Part shown: one piece after another, positions 34,065-45,104 of the stretch
How the letters are laid out: the number at the start of each line of letters is the position of its first letter
Numbering within the stretch: position 1 is the first letter of the stretch
Source: Zoroaster sp. YZ-2022
Lineage: Eukaryota > Echinodermata > Asteroidea > Forcipulatida > Zoroasteridae
NCBI GenBank assembly: GCA_029582265.1
Contig: CM055816.1
Span: 25,599,963-25,663,962, forward strand
Direction: 5' to 3'
Length of the DNA: 64,000 nt
Position numbers and translations under genes: made by a program
Notes under the pieces: generated by a model
Database searches by the model: none
What the model was told of the DNA's origin: nothing
What the model saw: only the letters and a program-made list of their open reading frames with translations

Positions 34065-35192
34065 AATGATGTAAATGTAGCAGCTTAATTCACCGGCAGT
34101 TTCCGCCGTTTTTTCGAGCGTTTTCTATCCGTCTACCACTCCCATGAATTTTATTATCGTCGGTGCTTCTCAAATCTAAAAACAGACCATATTTATCTAC
34201 CAAATAATCTTCTAGTCTCATATCCGACAAATTTTAAGCTTTTGTTACCCCCATACCGTGTTCTTCTCTCGAATCTCCGAAAGATTTTTGAATTTCTTCC
34301 CAGTGTTGATATCTACGCATCCCTTGCGCGTAAAGTTGATTGGGTACTCCTTCGATAGTAATCGAGATTTTATCGATCTTGGGATTATAACATTTTAAAG
34401 AAGACTTTCAGTAGGATCCTTGAATAGCAATAATAGTCCCTTCATGCTTTTTGCTGGGGTATTGAGATATATATTCCACGTCGTATCTTTCTTGTTTAGC
34501 GGGAGAGTTCTATGCCTCAAGACTCTGTCGTACAATACCGTCATCTTTCCGCTATATTGATTCCTAACCATCCTGGCGAGTTGCGCGTTGGTGACAACCT
34601 CGTATTCTAGAGAAATTCCGCTTATACTATATTTGGCATTTGCGTCCGTGCTCAATACGACCTTGCTATAATTATTAAACGTGAGTTCGTAACTCAACCG
34701 ATCGGCCAGCCCGGCTTGATAAAATGGCGAATGATCTGTTAAAAGTTCAAAGTCGAGCGGAACGTAAAATCTATCGCCGTAGGCATCCGCGATAGCTTGG
34801 TCTTTTCCTCCATTAGCGTCAGTAGCACCATCAGCCGCGCCGACTCGTAAATCTTTGAAACAATTGTACACATCCGCGTCGTCTAAAGAATAAACCTCAT
34901 TTCCTTCAATTTTAATAGAAATCTTTTTGATGATAGCTCTACCTATATTATATACGATGGTTCGATCATCATCTTCGGAAGATTCTAAACTCATGTTGAA
35001 AGCCAATCTAGCTGAACCAGGAACGATCACGTCGTCTTTCCGTAAATTTGGGAACCTAACCATCAATAGTTGGTTTTCATCGATCGTGCTAGGATTGTTT
35101 GTGATGACGACTTTTTGACGTATTCCTTTTAAACCGAGTGAATTTCTTAATCGTCTGTTTGGATTTAGTTTATGCCCGTATGAATAGCTTAT
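34059..35192 (-). pseudogene. Viral major-capsid-like protein, frame-broken and lacking a clear start
   Basis: An open frame runs from 35,192 to 34,395 without an ATG before 35,063. Coding character continues past 34,395 in other frames (GLFLDLRSTDDNKIHGSGRR near 34,150) to about 34,059. The intact stretch is rich in beta-strand-like segments, with VRFPNLRKDDVIVPGS near the start and an NIGRAIIKKISIKIEGNEV strand pair, compatible with a jelly-roll capsid protein. The full length would be about 375 residues, shorter than typical Polinton double-jelly-roll capsids. It directly precedes the packaging ATPase, as is usual. Capsid identity is inferred from context, fold-like pattern and family recall. 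A structure prediction would be decisive. Confidence 0.65.
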
Positions 35193-35252
35193 TTATATAA
35201 CTACTTTTATTTTATTTTTTAAATTTAAAAAAATAAAAACGTTTTAATAAAA

Positions 35253-35632
35253 ATGGTATCGATAGCGATGATGATTGGATGCGCCGTAGTAAACGCTCTC
35301 GCTTTTACAGGATCAATTTTTTTATTTGCTAGTTTACGTTCAAACGACGTGGAAAAAGAAAGAAATAGACACGATCTAGCGATAGAACAACTTACAAAAG
35401 CTAGAGATGAATACACCTAGATTATATAAACGACAAACTCAGAAAAGAAGCCAACGCTAAAAAATCTTTTACCGATATAAATGAAGCGATGAATGAATAT
35501 TACATCGCTACCGGCAACAGTTTTGATTTACCGTTAAATTTACGCGAAGAGCCAAAACTAGAGGATTTTTACGTTCCTAGCGAAGATAAAAAACTAGAGA
35601 AATTTTATTCGTCGCGTTGGGCATGGGAGTAG
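35253..35632 (+). pseudogene. Viral single-span membrane/coiled-coil protein, one frameshift
   Basis: ATG at 35,253. The first 55 codons hold a membrane anchor (IGCAVVNALAFTGSIFLF) then a charged helix (DVEKERNRHDLAIEQLTKA) and stop at 35,420. The coding signal resumes in another frame from about 35,415 to 35,632, with an acidic/aromatic tail (EDFYVPSEDKKLEKF). It is the first plus-strand gene, divergent from the capsid gene across an AT-rich 60-base spacer that is a likely bidirectional promoter. Role unknown. Confidence 0.6.
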
Positions 35633-35695
35633 TAGGGTTTTTAAGTTATTCAAATTATTCAAAGAAGATAAAAATAAAAACTAATTGTAAATAGT

Positions 35696-36103
35696 ATGGC
35701 AGAAGAAGGAAACGTTTTAGAAAACCCTGCATTTGAACCAGATGATGATGATGATGAGACCCCTCTGTTACCCGTCGAAAAAGACCAATACTATTACGAC
35801 AACAATGGCATCCAGTTGGGTGATGTTTCTACTGAAATACCACCTATCGTTAATGAAGGCGAGCAAGCCGAGACGTCTTTTGATACGAGTCTAAGCGAGG
35901 CTGATAAGAAAGTACGTAATACTAAAGTAGATGATTTTTATAAAAGTGTAGGGTATGATCTACTTATGAAAGACTATAATAATTTCGAGTACGAAGACAA
36001 GAAACTTGTTTTTAAAAAACAATACGTGAAAGACGGGAAAATTTATTATGAAAGAGAATACATATTAAGTAACGAGAACAAAATTTTTTATTTAAAAGCT
36101 TAA
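35696..36103 (+). CDS. Viral acidic protein, 135 aa, intact
   Basis: ATG at 35,696; no break to the stop at 36,103. The N-terminal 70 residues are very acidic and likely disordered (EPDDDDDETPLLP). The C-terminal half is a compact lysine- and tyrosine-rich region (FYKSVGYDLLMKDYNNFEY). No catalytic motif is visible. It lies 60 bases after the previous gene and 16 before the next, in the same direction, so all three are probably expressed together. Function not recognised. Confidence 0.6.
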   Translation: MAEEGNVLENPAFEPDDDDDETPLLPVEKDQYYYDNNGIQLGDVSTEIPPIVNEGEQAETSFDTSLSEADKKVRNTKVDDFYKSVGYDLLMKDYNNFEYEDKKLVFKKQYVKDGKIYYEREYILSNENKIFYLKA

Positions 36104-36119
36104 CTACTATTCAACAAAA

Positions 36120-37036
36120 ATGGGGCGTGGATTTCATACGGCGAGAACTAGGTATAACCGATTACGATCCTAATATGTCTAAAGAAGCTCATGAGGCGTT
36201 ACAAGCGGTCGTGAGTAACCTCAATGGAATAAATTCTGAAACGATCCCGATGGAAGAAATGTCGAAAGCCGCGAAAAATGTAGAACAAGATATCGATGAA
36301 GCAATTTCTATTATTAGTCAAGAAGATGATGAAAGAACGGAACTGATGGTCTTCTTAATCTCAATAAAGCCGTGAAAACGAGTCGAGAAAAATTCAAAGA
36401 AAATTCAGGCAAAATTAAAAAACTTGATGAAGAAATCTCAGATCTTATAAAAAAAGATACGTAAGCGCTCGAGATCGACACGATGAAGATGAACAAGAAA
36501 CCGCAGAGCTCCGTAAAGAGCTGCAAGACAAAAAGAAAGAAAGATCAATTATACTAGAAGATGCAAGTGTTAATGTGCGCGTTCTTCGTAGTCAATTCAA
36601 TAGATTCAAAGAAACGATCCATAAAATGTTGAAAATAGATACGACATTGGCCGAAAACATAAACACTTTATTTAGAGAACAGGGCGTCACAATAGTCAGT
36701 ATATTGACAGCCATTAATCTAGCGATCAGTACCATCGAGAGCGTCATCGCGAGCGTTAAACCCATTCCTGCACCGCCAGTACCGCCAACTCCGAGCGGCG
36801 GCGGCGTAAAAGAGTGGATACAAAAAACTCAAAAAAATCTATCCAACTTGTTAAAAAAACTTGGATTAAAAGCTTTAGACACGCTACCCGGTATAATCGG
36901 TGGAGTATTAAGTTGGTTATTGACTCAACTTTCCTCAGCGGTAGGATGGGTGGTTGAACACGTGTGGTTATTTGTGACCGGTGTAGGAGCAATGGTTTTA
37001 TTTTATATACAAAATCAACGTTTAACCAACTCGTAA
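36120..37036 (+). pseudogene. Viral coiled-coil protein with C-terminal membrane segments, frame-broken
   Basis: The ATG at 36,120 is out of frame with the coding signal that begins at 36,127 (FIRRELGITDYDPNMSKEAH), implying a one-base change at the start. This part runs to 36,375. Coding continues in other frames over a long charged coiled coil (36,360-36,560), then in one open frame to 37,036. That last part has a helix, a proline-rich linker (PIPAPPVPPTPSGGG), an amphipathic stretch, and two strongly hydrophobic segments (LPGIIGGVLSWLL and VWLFVTGVGAMVLFYI). The layout suggests a virion membrane-interacting or spike-like protein; that is inference. At least three frame breaks. Confidence 0.6.
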
Positions 37037-37260
37037 ATTAACGTGCCTAGGTCGCCTATAAATACGACACCTAGTATTAGAGAAATGTTTTCCTCGTTGT
37101 GTAAATCCTCGCCGCGGCCAATTAATCGACTGAGAGTGTTGAATTTTACATCTTTTTCATCGTCTAGTTGTACATTTTCATCGCTTAATTCTACATCATA
37201 TAATGGCTCTACAGTGCGTCTCAAAAAAATGCAAACAAACTTTAACGGAATGCCAGACGT
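37015..37260 (-). CDS. Viral small protein with C-terminal hydrophobic segment (5' limit uncertain)
   Basis: The minus-strand frame is open from 37,332 to 37,015, but only the part from about 37,260 has viral character: acidic stretch (DVELSDENVQLDDEKDVKF), then RLIGRGEDLHNEEN and a hydrophobic end (ISLILGVVFIGDLGTLIYEL). Its 3' end overlaps the preceding plus-strand gene by about 20 bases, tail to tail. The sequence upstream of 37,260 looks like host DNA, so the original N-terminus may be missing. Confidence 0.5.
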   Translation of the reverse strand, partial: TSGIPLKFVCIFLRRTVEPLYDVELSDENVQLDDEKDVKFNTLSRLIGRGEDLHNEENISLILGVVFIGDLGTLIYELVKR

Positions 37261-37622
37261 AGAATGAGTTACCAGCATAGATAATATAGGTATGGTTTGA
37301 AAGATACACCTTTCCACTTTACAATAAGACATCAAACGTCCAAATCTGATAATTTTTGACAGAGTTATGAGTACTTTTCCAAGAGAGGTCGAATTGACGA
37401 TGGGACCAAGTTTTTAAATGCAGTGATAATCGATTTTGTTTAGATGTGCAAGTGTTGCAATGTGGATGAACTGTTGATGATTGCATCCCTTCCCCCTCAA
37501 CATGCCCTCCCTCTCGCTCGATACACAGGCGACATCGTATCTCCATGTCTCCTATCGCTCTCCTAACAACATCTGGAGTCTGCCGCAGGACTTCAATCTC
37601 AGCTGTTATTCTGTCACGGAGA
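37261..37622. other. Spacer between viral relic and right FReD arm; nothing recognised
   Basis: No coding pattern is seen and it has no counterpart in the left arm. Confidence 0.4.
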
Positions 37623-37830
37623 GTCTACATGCATTTCACTGGTTGGCAAAAAAATAAATAAATAAATATCAGATCATCTTTAAAGGCACAATCAGTGCGT
37701 TTATTCGTAGATTCATGTCATGCATTAGTTGGCAGATCGGTGGAGCCAGGAGACAAGTTATCAGATCAAGGAGGCCCACTAATCACATGGCTTTAAATTG
37801 ACCCTACTTTTAGGCATATGTTTTAGGCAC

Positions 37831-37912
37831 TGTGTCACCACTGTGTCACCACTGTGTCACCACTGTGTCACCACTGTGTCACCACTGTGTCACCACTGTG
37901 TCACCACCGTGT
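37831..37912. repeat. 11-bp tandem repeat (TGTGTCACCAC), about seven units
   Basis: Nearly perfect units, followed by degenerate TGTCTACTGTG repeats to about 37,950. Absent from the left arm, so gained after duplication or lost there. Confidence 0.9.
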
Positions 37913-38649
37913 CTACATGTGTCACTACTGTGTCTACTGTGTCTACATGTATCCACCACTGGTGGATACATGTTTGTATGCGATCCCTCCAGCTCATTTT
38001 GTACCGCGTTTCTCCATTTCATTTACACTACAGCTTGGATTCACACTGTCTTTAGCTAATACACCATTACAATCATTGAACACTCCTGGCATTCTAAAAA
38101 TAAATAAATTAGAATTGCTATTTTTAGGGGTCACCATGTAATAAATTTAAATGAACACAAAACGAATAATGCCATAGTAATTATCAAGTTTTGAATTGGT
38201 CACGTACGTGAAAATTGGGCTTAATAGTGTTCAGTATGATGAACGACAACATCGTCCCCAGGAATTTCCTGTAGTTTATGCATACCTCGTACCCACTGCT
38301 CTCTCGACCTGGGAGGGGAGGGTTTGAAAAATACAAAAATATTGGATATGCAAATTAGGCGATAGACTGATAGTGTTGTTGAATTGCGTTAGCTGCATTG
38401 GGGAGGCTGGGACTGGGCCATTTAATTTATTTCATAAATATTTCGGTAAAATCACCCATCCAAACATTTTATGTGCTAAACAAATTCATATAGGCATTAG
38501 GTATTAATTCATAAAGGCAAAATTTATATTTTGTTTCCTCGAAACATTAAAACAATTCAGGTCGGGACTATCTATTATTGAATAATTTTATCTTTTTTAA
38601 CCAATTTGTGAGGAAAGAAAAACAGATAAAGCTGAGTCTTTGTTTCTGT

Positions 38650-38756
38650 CAACCAATCAGGTGATACATGTAAATCACCATTCAGCAGTGACTTCACTTT
38701 GACCAATCAGTGCTTCACGCATGCAATCCTTTGGTTCACAGATATTCAATATAAAC
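38650..38756 (+). promoter_or_regulatory. Conserved CCAAT/TATA region upstream of the broken FReD copy
   Basis: CCAATCAG at 38,653 and 38,703, TATAAACACTC at 38,750, in the same order and spacing as the left arm. The gene it serves is broken, so any transcript would not encode the full protein. Confidence 0.35.
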
Positions 38757-38940
38757 ACTCATCGGTCGAAGCTGTGTTACATTTCTACATTGCGCCGTGT
38801 GCAGTATAGTTGTGTTTCAATCAAACAGTTGGTCGACCGATGATACCGAAATACTTGATTGAATATAAACCGATAGTTCTACTTATATAATTGGATTTAT
38901 CTTGAAACGTTTTCACCCATATACAAACAATACATTTAAG

Positions 38941-39972
38941 ATGACGCAGCAAGTACTCTTGATGTGCGTACTCCATTTCAAAATGATGTTCGTGTTTATA
39001 GTACCACTGATATCACAAGCGGTAAGCTTGGGAAGTCAATGTGGTGGGCTTGCAAACGAATATCTCCCCGCAGATAACCGAGCGCTCAAAAACTTCACGT
39101 ATGCCAAGAAAACTGTACCCTAATACGTCATGTGCGGACGAGACTGTAACATGGATAATAATTGTAAGTCATTCAACTTCTATAAATGCAATAAACTGTG
39201 TGAGTTAAACAACTCCACAAGGGCTGAGAATCCTGAATCATTCGTTGAAGATCAAGCGAGTGTGTACTTCGATGAAAATGAAGACCTTATCTGATATCTC
39301 CTTTGCTCACAACAGAAGTTGTAAAGGGCTAATGGAGGCAGGTTACCGCACAAGTGGTGTCTACAAGATCTACCCAGACGGATTCAGTAAGGGTCTCCAA
39401 ATCTATTGTGAGATGGACATTGATGGTGGCGGATGGATTGTATTTCAGCGCAGAGAGGACGGCAGTGTTGACTTTTATCGTGATTGGAGTCATTACAAGT
39501 CTGGCTTCGGTGATCTAAGCGGGGAGCATTGGTTAGGCAATGATAACTTGGTGAGTCTGACCACTGATAAATCACACGGGACATGGGACCTCCGCATAGA
39601 TCTCACAGATTGGAGTGACGATACGGTATTCGCGAAATACACGGATTTCCAAATCACTGGTGAGAAGTACACACTGAATTATGGCAAATACGATGTGAGC
39701 AGCACTGCTGGTGACTCTCTTGGGTCGCACAAGGGAATGTACTTCACAACAAAGGATAATGACAATGATGCGTATGTGGGGAATTGTGCACAAATCTTTG
39801 AAGGAGCCTGGTGGTTTAATGCCTGTCACCAATCTCACTTAAATGGTTGTTATTACCCAGATGGGCAGAATCAGTATCGCAAAGGCATTACGTGGAGTCT
39901 CTGGCATAACTACTATCCTCTCAAAGCATCCAGCATGAAAATGCGTGAACAGACATGTAAGTACACCAATTA
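38941..39972 (+). pseudogene. Broken copy of the PAN-fibrinogen-related gene
   Basis: The ATG at 38,941 starts the same signal peptide and PAN region as the intact gene. A nonsense change (TAT to TAA) at 39,121 stops it 60 codons in. A deletion near 39,285 then removes codons between PAN and fibrinogen parts and shifts the frame. From about 39,300 the fibrinogen domain is open to 39,972, still with GGGWIVFQRREDG, KDNDND and GAWWFNACH. One base lost near 39,950 replaces the normal end by QTCKYTN. An AATAAA lies at 40,002. If transcribed from an internal start it could yield only a fibrinogen domain without signal peptide. Confidence 0.88.
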
Positions 39973-40392
39973 ACATTACTGGAAACATGCTGGAAAAACA
40001 GAATAAAAAATTGTAGCTTTATTTGGGGGTCAAAAATCTGTGTTTCCCGTCTACCCGCAATCACCTAACACATCACGCCTACCTTTATCATTTAATTACA
40101 AATAATTCTAAATAAATAAATGTTATTATAGGCCTTATATTTTGTGTTTAGGCCAAAAAGGTGTGTTTTCCACCCTAATTATTTGTTTACAAATAATAAT
40201 AATAATAACAGGGGCTGAAAAGGGTATCTATTTATATCTATTATTGAAAACCTCATATTGAAAGGAAGTTCAGTTTATTTTAATTTTTTTAATTTAAAAA
40301 AATGTTTTTAAACGATTTAACAAACTGTTTCACTATTTTGGAAAATTAAATCTCTTGAGATTAACAATATAATTGATAGCCTTAACCAAGCT

Positions 40393-42540
40393 AGGAATCA
40401 TGAAAAGGCTTCGACCTTTCAGCGATTTGTTTGGTCATTATAGAAAAATATATTTGGTGTTAAAGTTTGTCTAAATGTAAGTGTAATTATAAATGTATGC
40501 ACTGCACTGAAAATGACATCATATTTGCAAATGTAATCATATTAGTATCGTAAACACTGGCCCGTAGACTGGAGATCTGTATTTGAGAATGACCACCCCC
40601 CCCCCCCCAGACATGTTGCACTTGCTCTGGTGTTTAACCTAATGATACTTTGAAACATCATTGTGTAGTTGCGACAAATGTGTAATGGGTTCCATTGGAA
40701 AAAATGTGCAATGTTAGTGTACACCTTTGGTAATCACCTGATTACACGATTACTAAATTATAATCTAAAAACTTACTTTATGTGAAGTTATTTGCTCGTA
40801 CCAAACATCTAGATAAATCATTCCGTCTGACATTCTGTAAAACGTGAGAAATGTATTTTCTACATTTGAATACATGCAAACAAATCGGATTACATGTTCA
40901 CTATTTTCTCTTTAACGACGAGAATAAACTGAAACTTTCAATTTAATGTATAAATATCTCTTCATTCTTTTAAAGTATGGATGCATTTATAGACATATTA
41001 CTAGTAATAGTGTTGTATACAACCCGTTATTTTCAAACTAGTCTACGGGTCTAAGTCATATGTGAATGGTGTGTTTAGCTTTGTTTAGTGGATTTTACTT
41101 ACTACCAAAAAAGGTTAATACTAGAATGTGAACAAATAACAGACCATGTCAACAAAATATTAATTAAGGTGATCGTCCTTGCTCAACCTAATGGATTAGG
41201 CCTGACTTGATTTCTGTTATATATTTTAAATCCAACAAATGGTTAAATAATTGTCCAATAATATAAAACCAAAAACAAACATTTGGTAGGTAGTTCCAAT
41301 CGCATCTCCCTACCAGCATATTCACAATGGATATGAACGGTAAAATAATCCCAGCTCAGCCGTCCGGTAATTTTTCTCCAAACGAGATTACAATGAAAGC
41401 AGCAGCGTTGTAGCTGTATGTGGTGAAAATAAATAAATACAATGAATCAACCCGACCTGATTTTTCGATTTGAAAGGACTATCACTAGTTTATTATTTAT
41501 TACATGGTCTTATTAATAATTAATAATAATAAATACTATAAAAAAAATACAATAAATACTAAAACAAAGAAAATGTACAAAAATATAAAACATACAAACA
41601 AAATACATTCCATTAGCCAGTGACTCGGGCAAAATGTTGTGAAATTATTTAAGTGTATCTGTTTCTTAGAAATCTTTATTGAAATCTTTTAAATGAATAT
41701 TTGAATGTATTTGTAGAATTTACATATACCTTAGTCTCTTGTCAACAATTACAATCTGTTGAATTATGCGGACTTCGAAATGTCCTTGGCGAAGCACCCG
41801 TCAATTGATGTGTTTTCGACCACTCTTTTGTTCTCTTTTGACCCCTCTTTTGTACATAAGTAGTCTGCAGAATTTAAGCTGTCGCTGTTGACAATGGATT
41901 TGAATTGTTTACAATTTACTTAATTTTATGATTAAATCAAAAAGATATTAATATATTCCATGCTCAAGTGATGTTGGTCACTAAAGTTAAACATGTCATT
42001 TTAAATGAAAAACAATTATAAAATAATTATGAATTTATGACGTAATATCATTAATTCATTTCAGTTTTATATAATCATTCTTTAATCCTTATTTTGATTA
42101 CCAAACTGAAACAACAATTCAAAATTGAAATATATTTTCCAGGTAAACTCAATCTTTGAGAACAATCGTAATTAAAAGAAAATTGTCTGTACATAACGCA
42201 TTGATGTTATTAATTAGCTGTCAGAGGCCATCCACAATTTCAGACATTTTCAAAGGAGAATAATTGACGTGTTTGGCAATTTTTTTCTTGAAAATGCTGA
42301 GTACTCAAATGTTGAAAATGTTGGATAGCCTCAATTAAATTAGTACTGTTGAAAAACCTGGTTCGAATCAAGTGCAATAAACTGATTGATAGGAACCGAA
42401 TACAAATGTTTTCTTTCATTTCTGAGTTTGTGTATAAACGATGTCTTCTAAACTTGACCACGTGACCTGACATATGAGGACAAACGGCGACAGGAGGTTT
42501 ACAGAGACTATAGATAACTAAACCTCTCTCTGACATTATT
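40393..42540. other. Intergenic, about 2 kb, no gene recognised
   Basis: AT-rich sequence with short TAATAA tracts (41,510-41,560) and no repeat shared with the rest of the window that I noticed. A 105-codon minus-strand frame at 42,240-42,557 has no recognised motif. Confidence 0.4.
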
Positions 42541-42589
42541 GAAGGGACATCTAACATTACAAATGGACACTGTTTTCTTTTCTTTTTTA

Positions 42590-42657
42590 AGTCCAGTATT
42601 AAGTCGAAAATTTAGTTGACCAAAATAAATTTTCACTAAATTTCGACTTGATGCTGA
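42590..42657. repeat. Small foldback (AAGTCGAAAATTTAGT arms)
   Basis: TTAAGTCGAAAATTTAGT near 42,600 faces ACTAAATTTCGACTTGA near 42,636, separated by about 18 bases. Likely a small MITE or a hairpin. Confidence 0.6.
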
Positions 42658-42659
42658 AT

Positions 42660-42840
42660 AGGGAGAGGCGTTGGGTGGGGTGGGAGGAGGAGGAAGTGGG
42701 TGGAGAGGAATGGGGAGGGGTGGGAAGGAAGGGAAGGGGAAGGGAAAAGGGAGAGGAAAAGGAAGGAGGGGAGTTAGATGGGTAGAGTCTGGGAGGAAGG
42801 GACGGGAGACTTCTAGGGTGGGGAGAGAAAGGGGATCAAA
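42660..42840. repeat. Polypurine tract (GGGA/AGGG-rich), about 180 bases
   Basis: Almost exclusively G and A on the plus strand. It could form triplex or G-quadruplex structures. The long frames it opens are artefacts of composition. Confidence 0.8.
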
Positions 42841-42852
42841 TGCAAAGTTACC

Positions 42853-43053
42853 AAATAAATATCAAGGGGCATCCTACGTCCCAGGGTATTTATTTGCCCT
42901 TGATATTTATCGGATTACACGGCATTTGCTCCCCTTCCTCTCTCCCCGCCCATCCCTTTCCTCCTCTCCGTCTCCTAACAAAAAGAGGGCGCTGTTTAGA
43001 TCGGGTGAAATCTTGCAGTTACACAAGATTTACCCATTCTGAAAAGCGCCCTC
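42853..43053. repeat. Two adjacent foldbacks
   Basis: ATAAATATCAAGGG/CCCTTGATATTTAT (about 42,855-42,910) and GAGGGCGCTGTTT...ATCTTG with CAAGATTTACCC...AAGCGCCCTC (42,986-43,053). Both are typical of small MITEs. Confidence 0.65.
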
Positions 43054-43445
43054 CTATGTCTGCCACACCTCAAAAAGTCCAATGGGATTTCAACGTGTTT
43101 CCACATGGTCTGATCATTATATCCTTCGTGCCCCAATTTGGAAAAGCAGTGTTAAACCAGTGTTGGATTCCGGCCACGATCTCTTGGGGTGTCGGGGGCG
43201 GGGTTGGCGAGCACAATAGGAAGGCGCTTTTCCCTTTCCTCCAGCTACAGGGTAGATAGATATAGATATTTATTTATTCAGCCAATGATAAAAAATATAC
43301 AATGGAAATCGAGCGAACACAAGAGCTCTAAAATTTTACAAAAATAAATATTGTGTACAAAAGTATACAAATAAAACTATACAAATATACATATATACAT
43401 ATAAGGCAATAAGATTCAATTAATTGCAAATATAAAATGTAAAAT

Positions 43446-44819
43446 TCAACGGGAATGGTGCACATTAAAAACCTTTACGGCAGAAGGATAACAACTATCA
43501 ATAAATCTCTTAGAGCCCCTAAAATGTTGAAATCTTTTCCCTGAGGGGAGAAATTTAAAATAGTCAACAGCTGGGTGGGAATTATCTCCTATAATATTTC
43601 TAACTCGTTTTAAAGTACGTTCTTGATAAAGGGAAAAGAGAGATGGCAGGCCAGTACCAATAATACGTTCAGCATTTCTAATAACTGATTCTAATTTCCT
43701 AAGCTCATTTTTACTTATGCGACCAAACCAGACTAAAATATGTGTAGTTAATATACTCTCGATTATGGCACGATAAAAATTAATCAAAATATCTATCCTT
43801 ACGCCATACGATTTAAGTGAACGCAGAAAATACAGTCTCTGACGAGCTTTTTTTAGTATCTCCTCCGTATTCACCTTCCATGATAAGTTATTCATTACAA
43901 AAGTGCCTAGCAGCTTAAAGGTATTTACCTGCTCTACAACAGATCCATTAATAATAAGTGGGTCTTTTAAGTTTTTGTTACGTCTGAAGTCCACAATTAA
44001 TTCTTTCGTTTTGCACACATTCAATATCAAGTTGTTGTCATCGCACCATCTCACCATGAGATCAACTTCGTTCCGGTAGCCACTTTCATCATCATTGAGT
44101 ATCAAACCAGTGACCGTCGTATCATCCGCAAATTTAATAATTCGGGAGTTCTGGTCACGGGCTTTACAATCGTAAGTAAAAAGAGAATACAAAAGCGGCG
44201 ATAATACACATCCTTGTGGGATACCAGTGTTTAAAACAACAGCATCTGAATAATTACTCCCAGCTCTAACGATTTGTTTACGACATAGAAGAAAATCCAA
44301 AATCCAATCACAAATAGCCACGGGAAATTTGAGGTTCTCCAATAATTTAAATTGTAACTTAGAAGGAATAATGGTATTAAAAGCCGAGCTGTAATCGATA
44401 AACAATACACGAGCATAGGAGCCTTTATTTTCCAAATGAGCTAAAGTTTCATGTAACCAAATCGAAATAGCATCTTCCACTGATCGGTTTGCACGATATG
44501 CAAATTGAAAAGGGTCAAAATCAGCGGGTAAAAGAGATTTCAAAAAGGTTAAAATGAATCCCTCAAACGTTTTCATTGGTACTGGTGTGAGAGCAACAGG
44601 TCGGTAATCATTTAAACAGGATATGTTACCCTTCTTTGGGATCGGGACTACAATCGATTCCTTGAATGATGTAGGCACTTCACACAAGCTCAACGACCAA
44701 TTATAAATATTCATATAAACTTCAGCGAGCTGTTCGGCGCATGTCTTCAGTAACTTTGGCGTAATCCCATCAGGTCCAGCAGCCTTCCGTTCGTTTAAAC
44801 GTTTAAATTTATTCTTCAC
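43446..44819 (-). pseudogene. LINE reverse transcriptase, long open frame (457 codons)
   Basis: Motifs in order: ERKAAGPDGITPKLLK (near residue 10), NDYRPVALTPVPMKTFE, QFAYRANRS, LFIDYSSAFNTIIPS (block A, catalytic D), NTGIPQGCVLSPLLYSLF, IIKFADDTTVTGLI (catalytic DD), and NNLILNVCKTKELIVDFRRN (thumb side). The remainder is the connection region (LYFLRSLKSYGV, LPSLFSLYQERTLKRV). The frame is intact over the whole domain, which suggests fairly recent insertion, but the endonuclease part is out of frame and the 5' end missing. It copies LINE RNA at a nicked target in the family. Confidence 0.9.
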
Positions 44820-45104
44820 CGAGTTCTGGCTAATAATGAATGGTGCGGTAACATCCCCGTTCCCTACAGGGATGGGCTGGCTATTATTTATTTTGTCGAA
44901 CCGCGAGTAGAATTCATTGAGCCTGTTCGGTAACGTTGCGTCATCGGAACCTATTGTCCTCTTGACCCCTTTATAATGCGTAATCGCCTCAATGTTAGCC
45001 CATACTTCCTTTGAGTTGGTGGTATCAAACTTTTCCTCAAGGCGATCCTTCTGAGCTGATTTAGCATTTTTGATGGCTTTCTTGAGATCGGTTTTTGCCT
45101 GGCG

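Larger units (their letters stand above)
31964..37260. mobile_element. Endogenised DNA-virus relic (Polinton-like/adintovirus-like structural-gene island)
   Basis: Nine closely packed genes, without introns. Five are on the minus strand (32,092 down to capsid at 35,192 read leftward), then three on the plus strand (35,253-37,036) and one on the minus strand (37,015-37,260), meeting tail to tail. Packaging-ATPase and capsid-like genes, small membrane proteins and a coiled-coil membrane protein fit the morphogenesis half of a mid-size linear dsDNA virus/Polinton. No protein-primed DNA polymerase, integrase, protease or terminal inverted repeat is seen. Several genes have frame breaks, so this copy is a relic. 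CpG is abundant compared with neighbouring DNA. Assignment rests on motifs and gene order, not on a search. Confidence 0.75.
37623..40392 (-). repeat. Right arm of the inverted duplication (FReD arm)
   Basis: Reverse complement of about 593-3,222. Inner end at TTTCACTGGTTGGCA (37,636), outer end at TTAACCAAG (about 40,390). It contains extra sequence absent from the left arm at about 37,760-37,980, including the 11-bp repeat. Confidence 0.85.

Noticed and set aside
42240..42557. 105-codon minus-strand frame as a gene
   Set aside because: No motif, no clear splice or promoter context, and length is possible by chance in 2 kb of AT-rich DNA.
42671..43259. Glycine/arginine-rich frames
   Set aside because: They reflect the polypurine tract and adjacent foldbacks.
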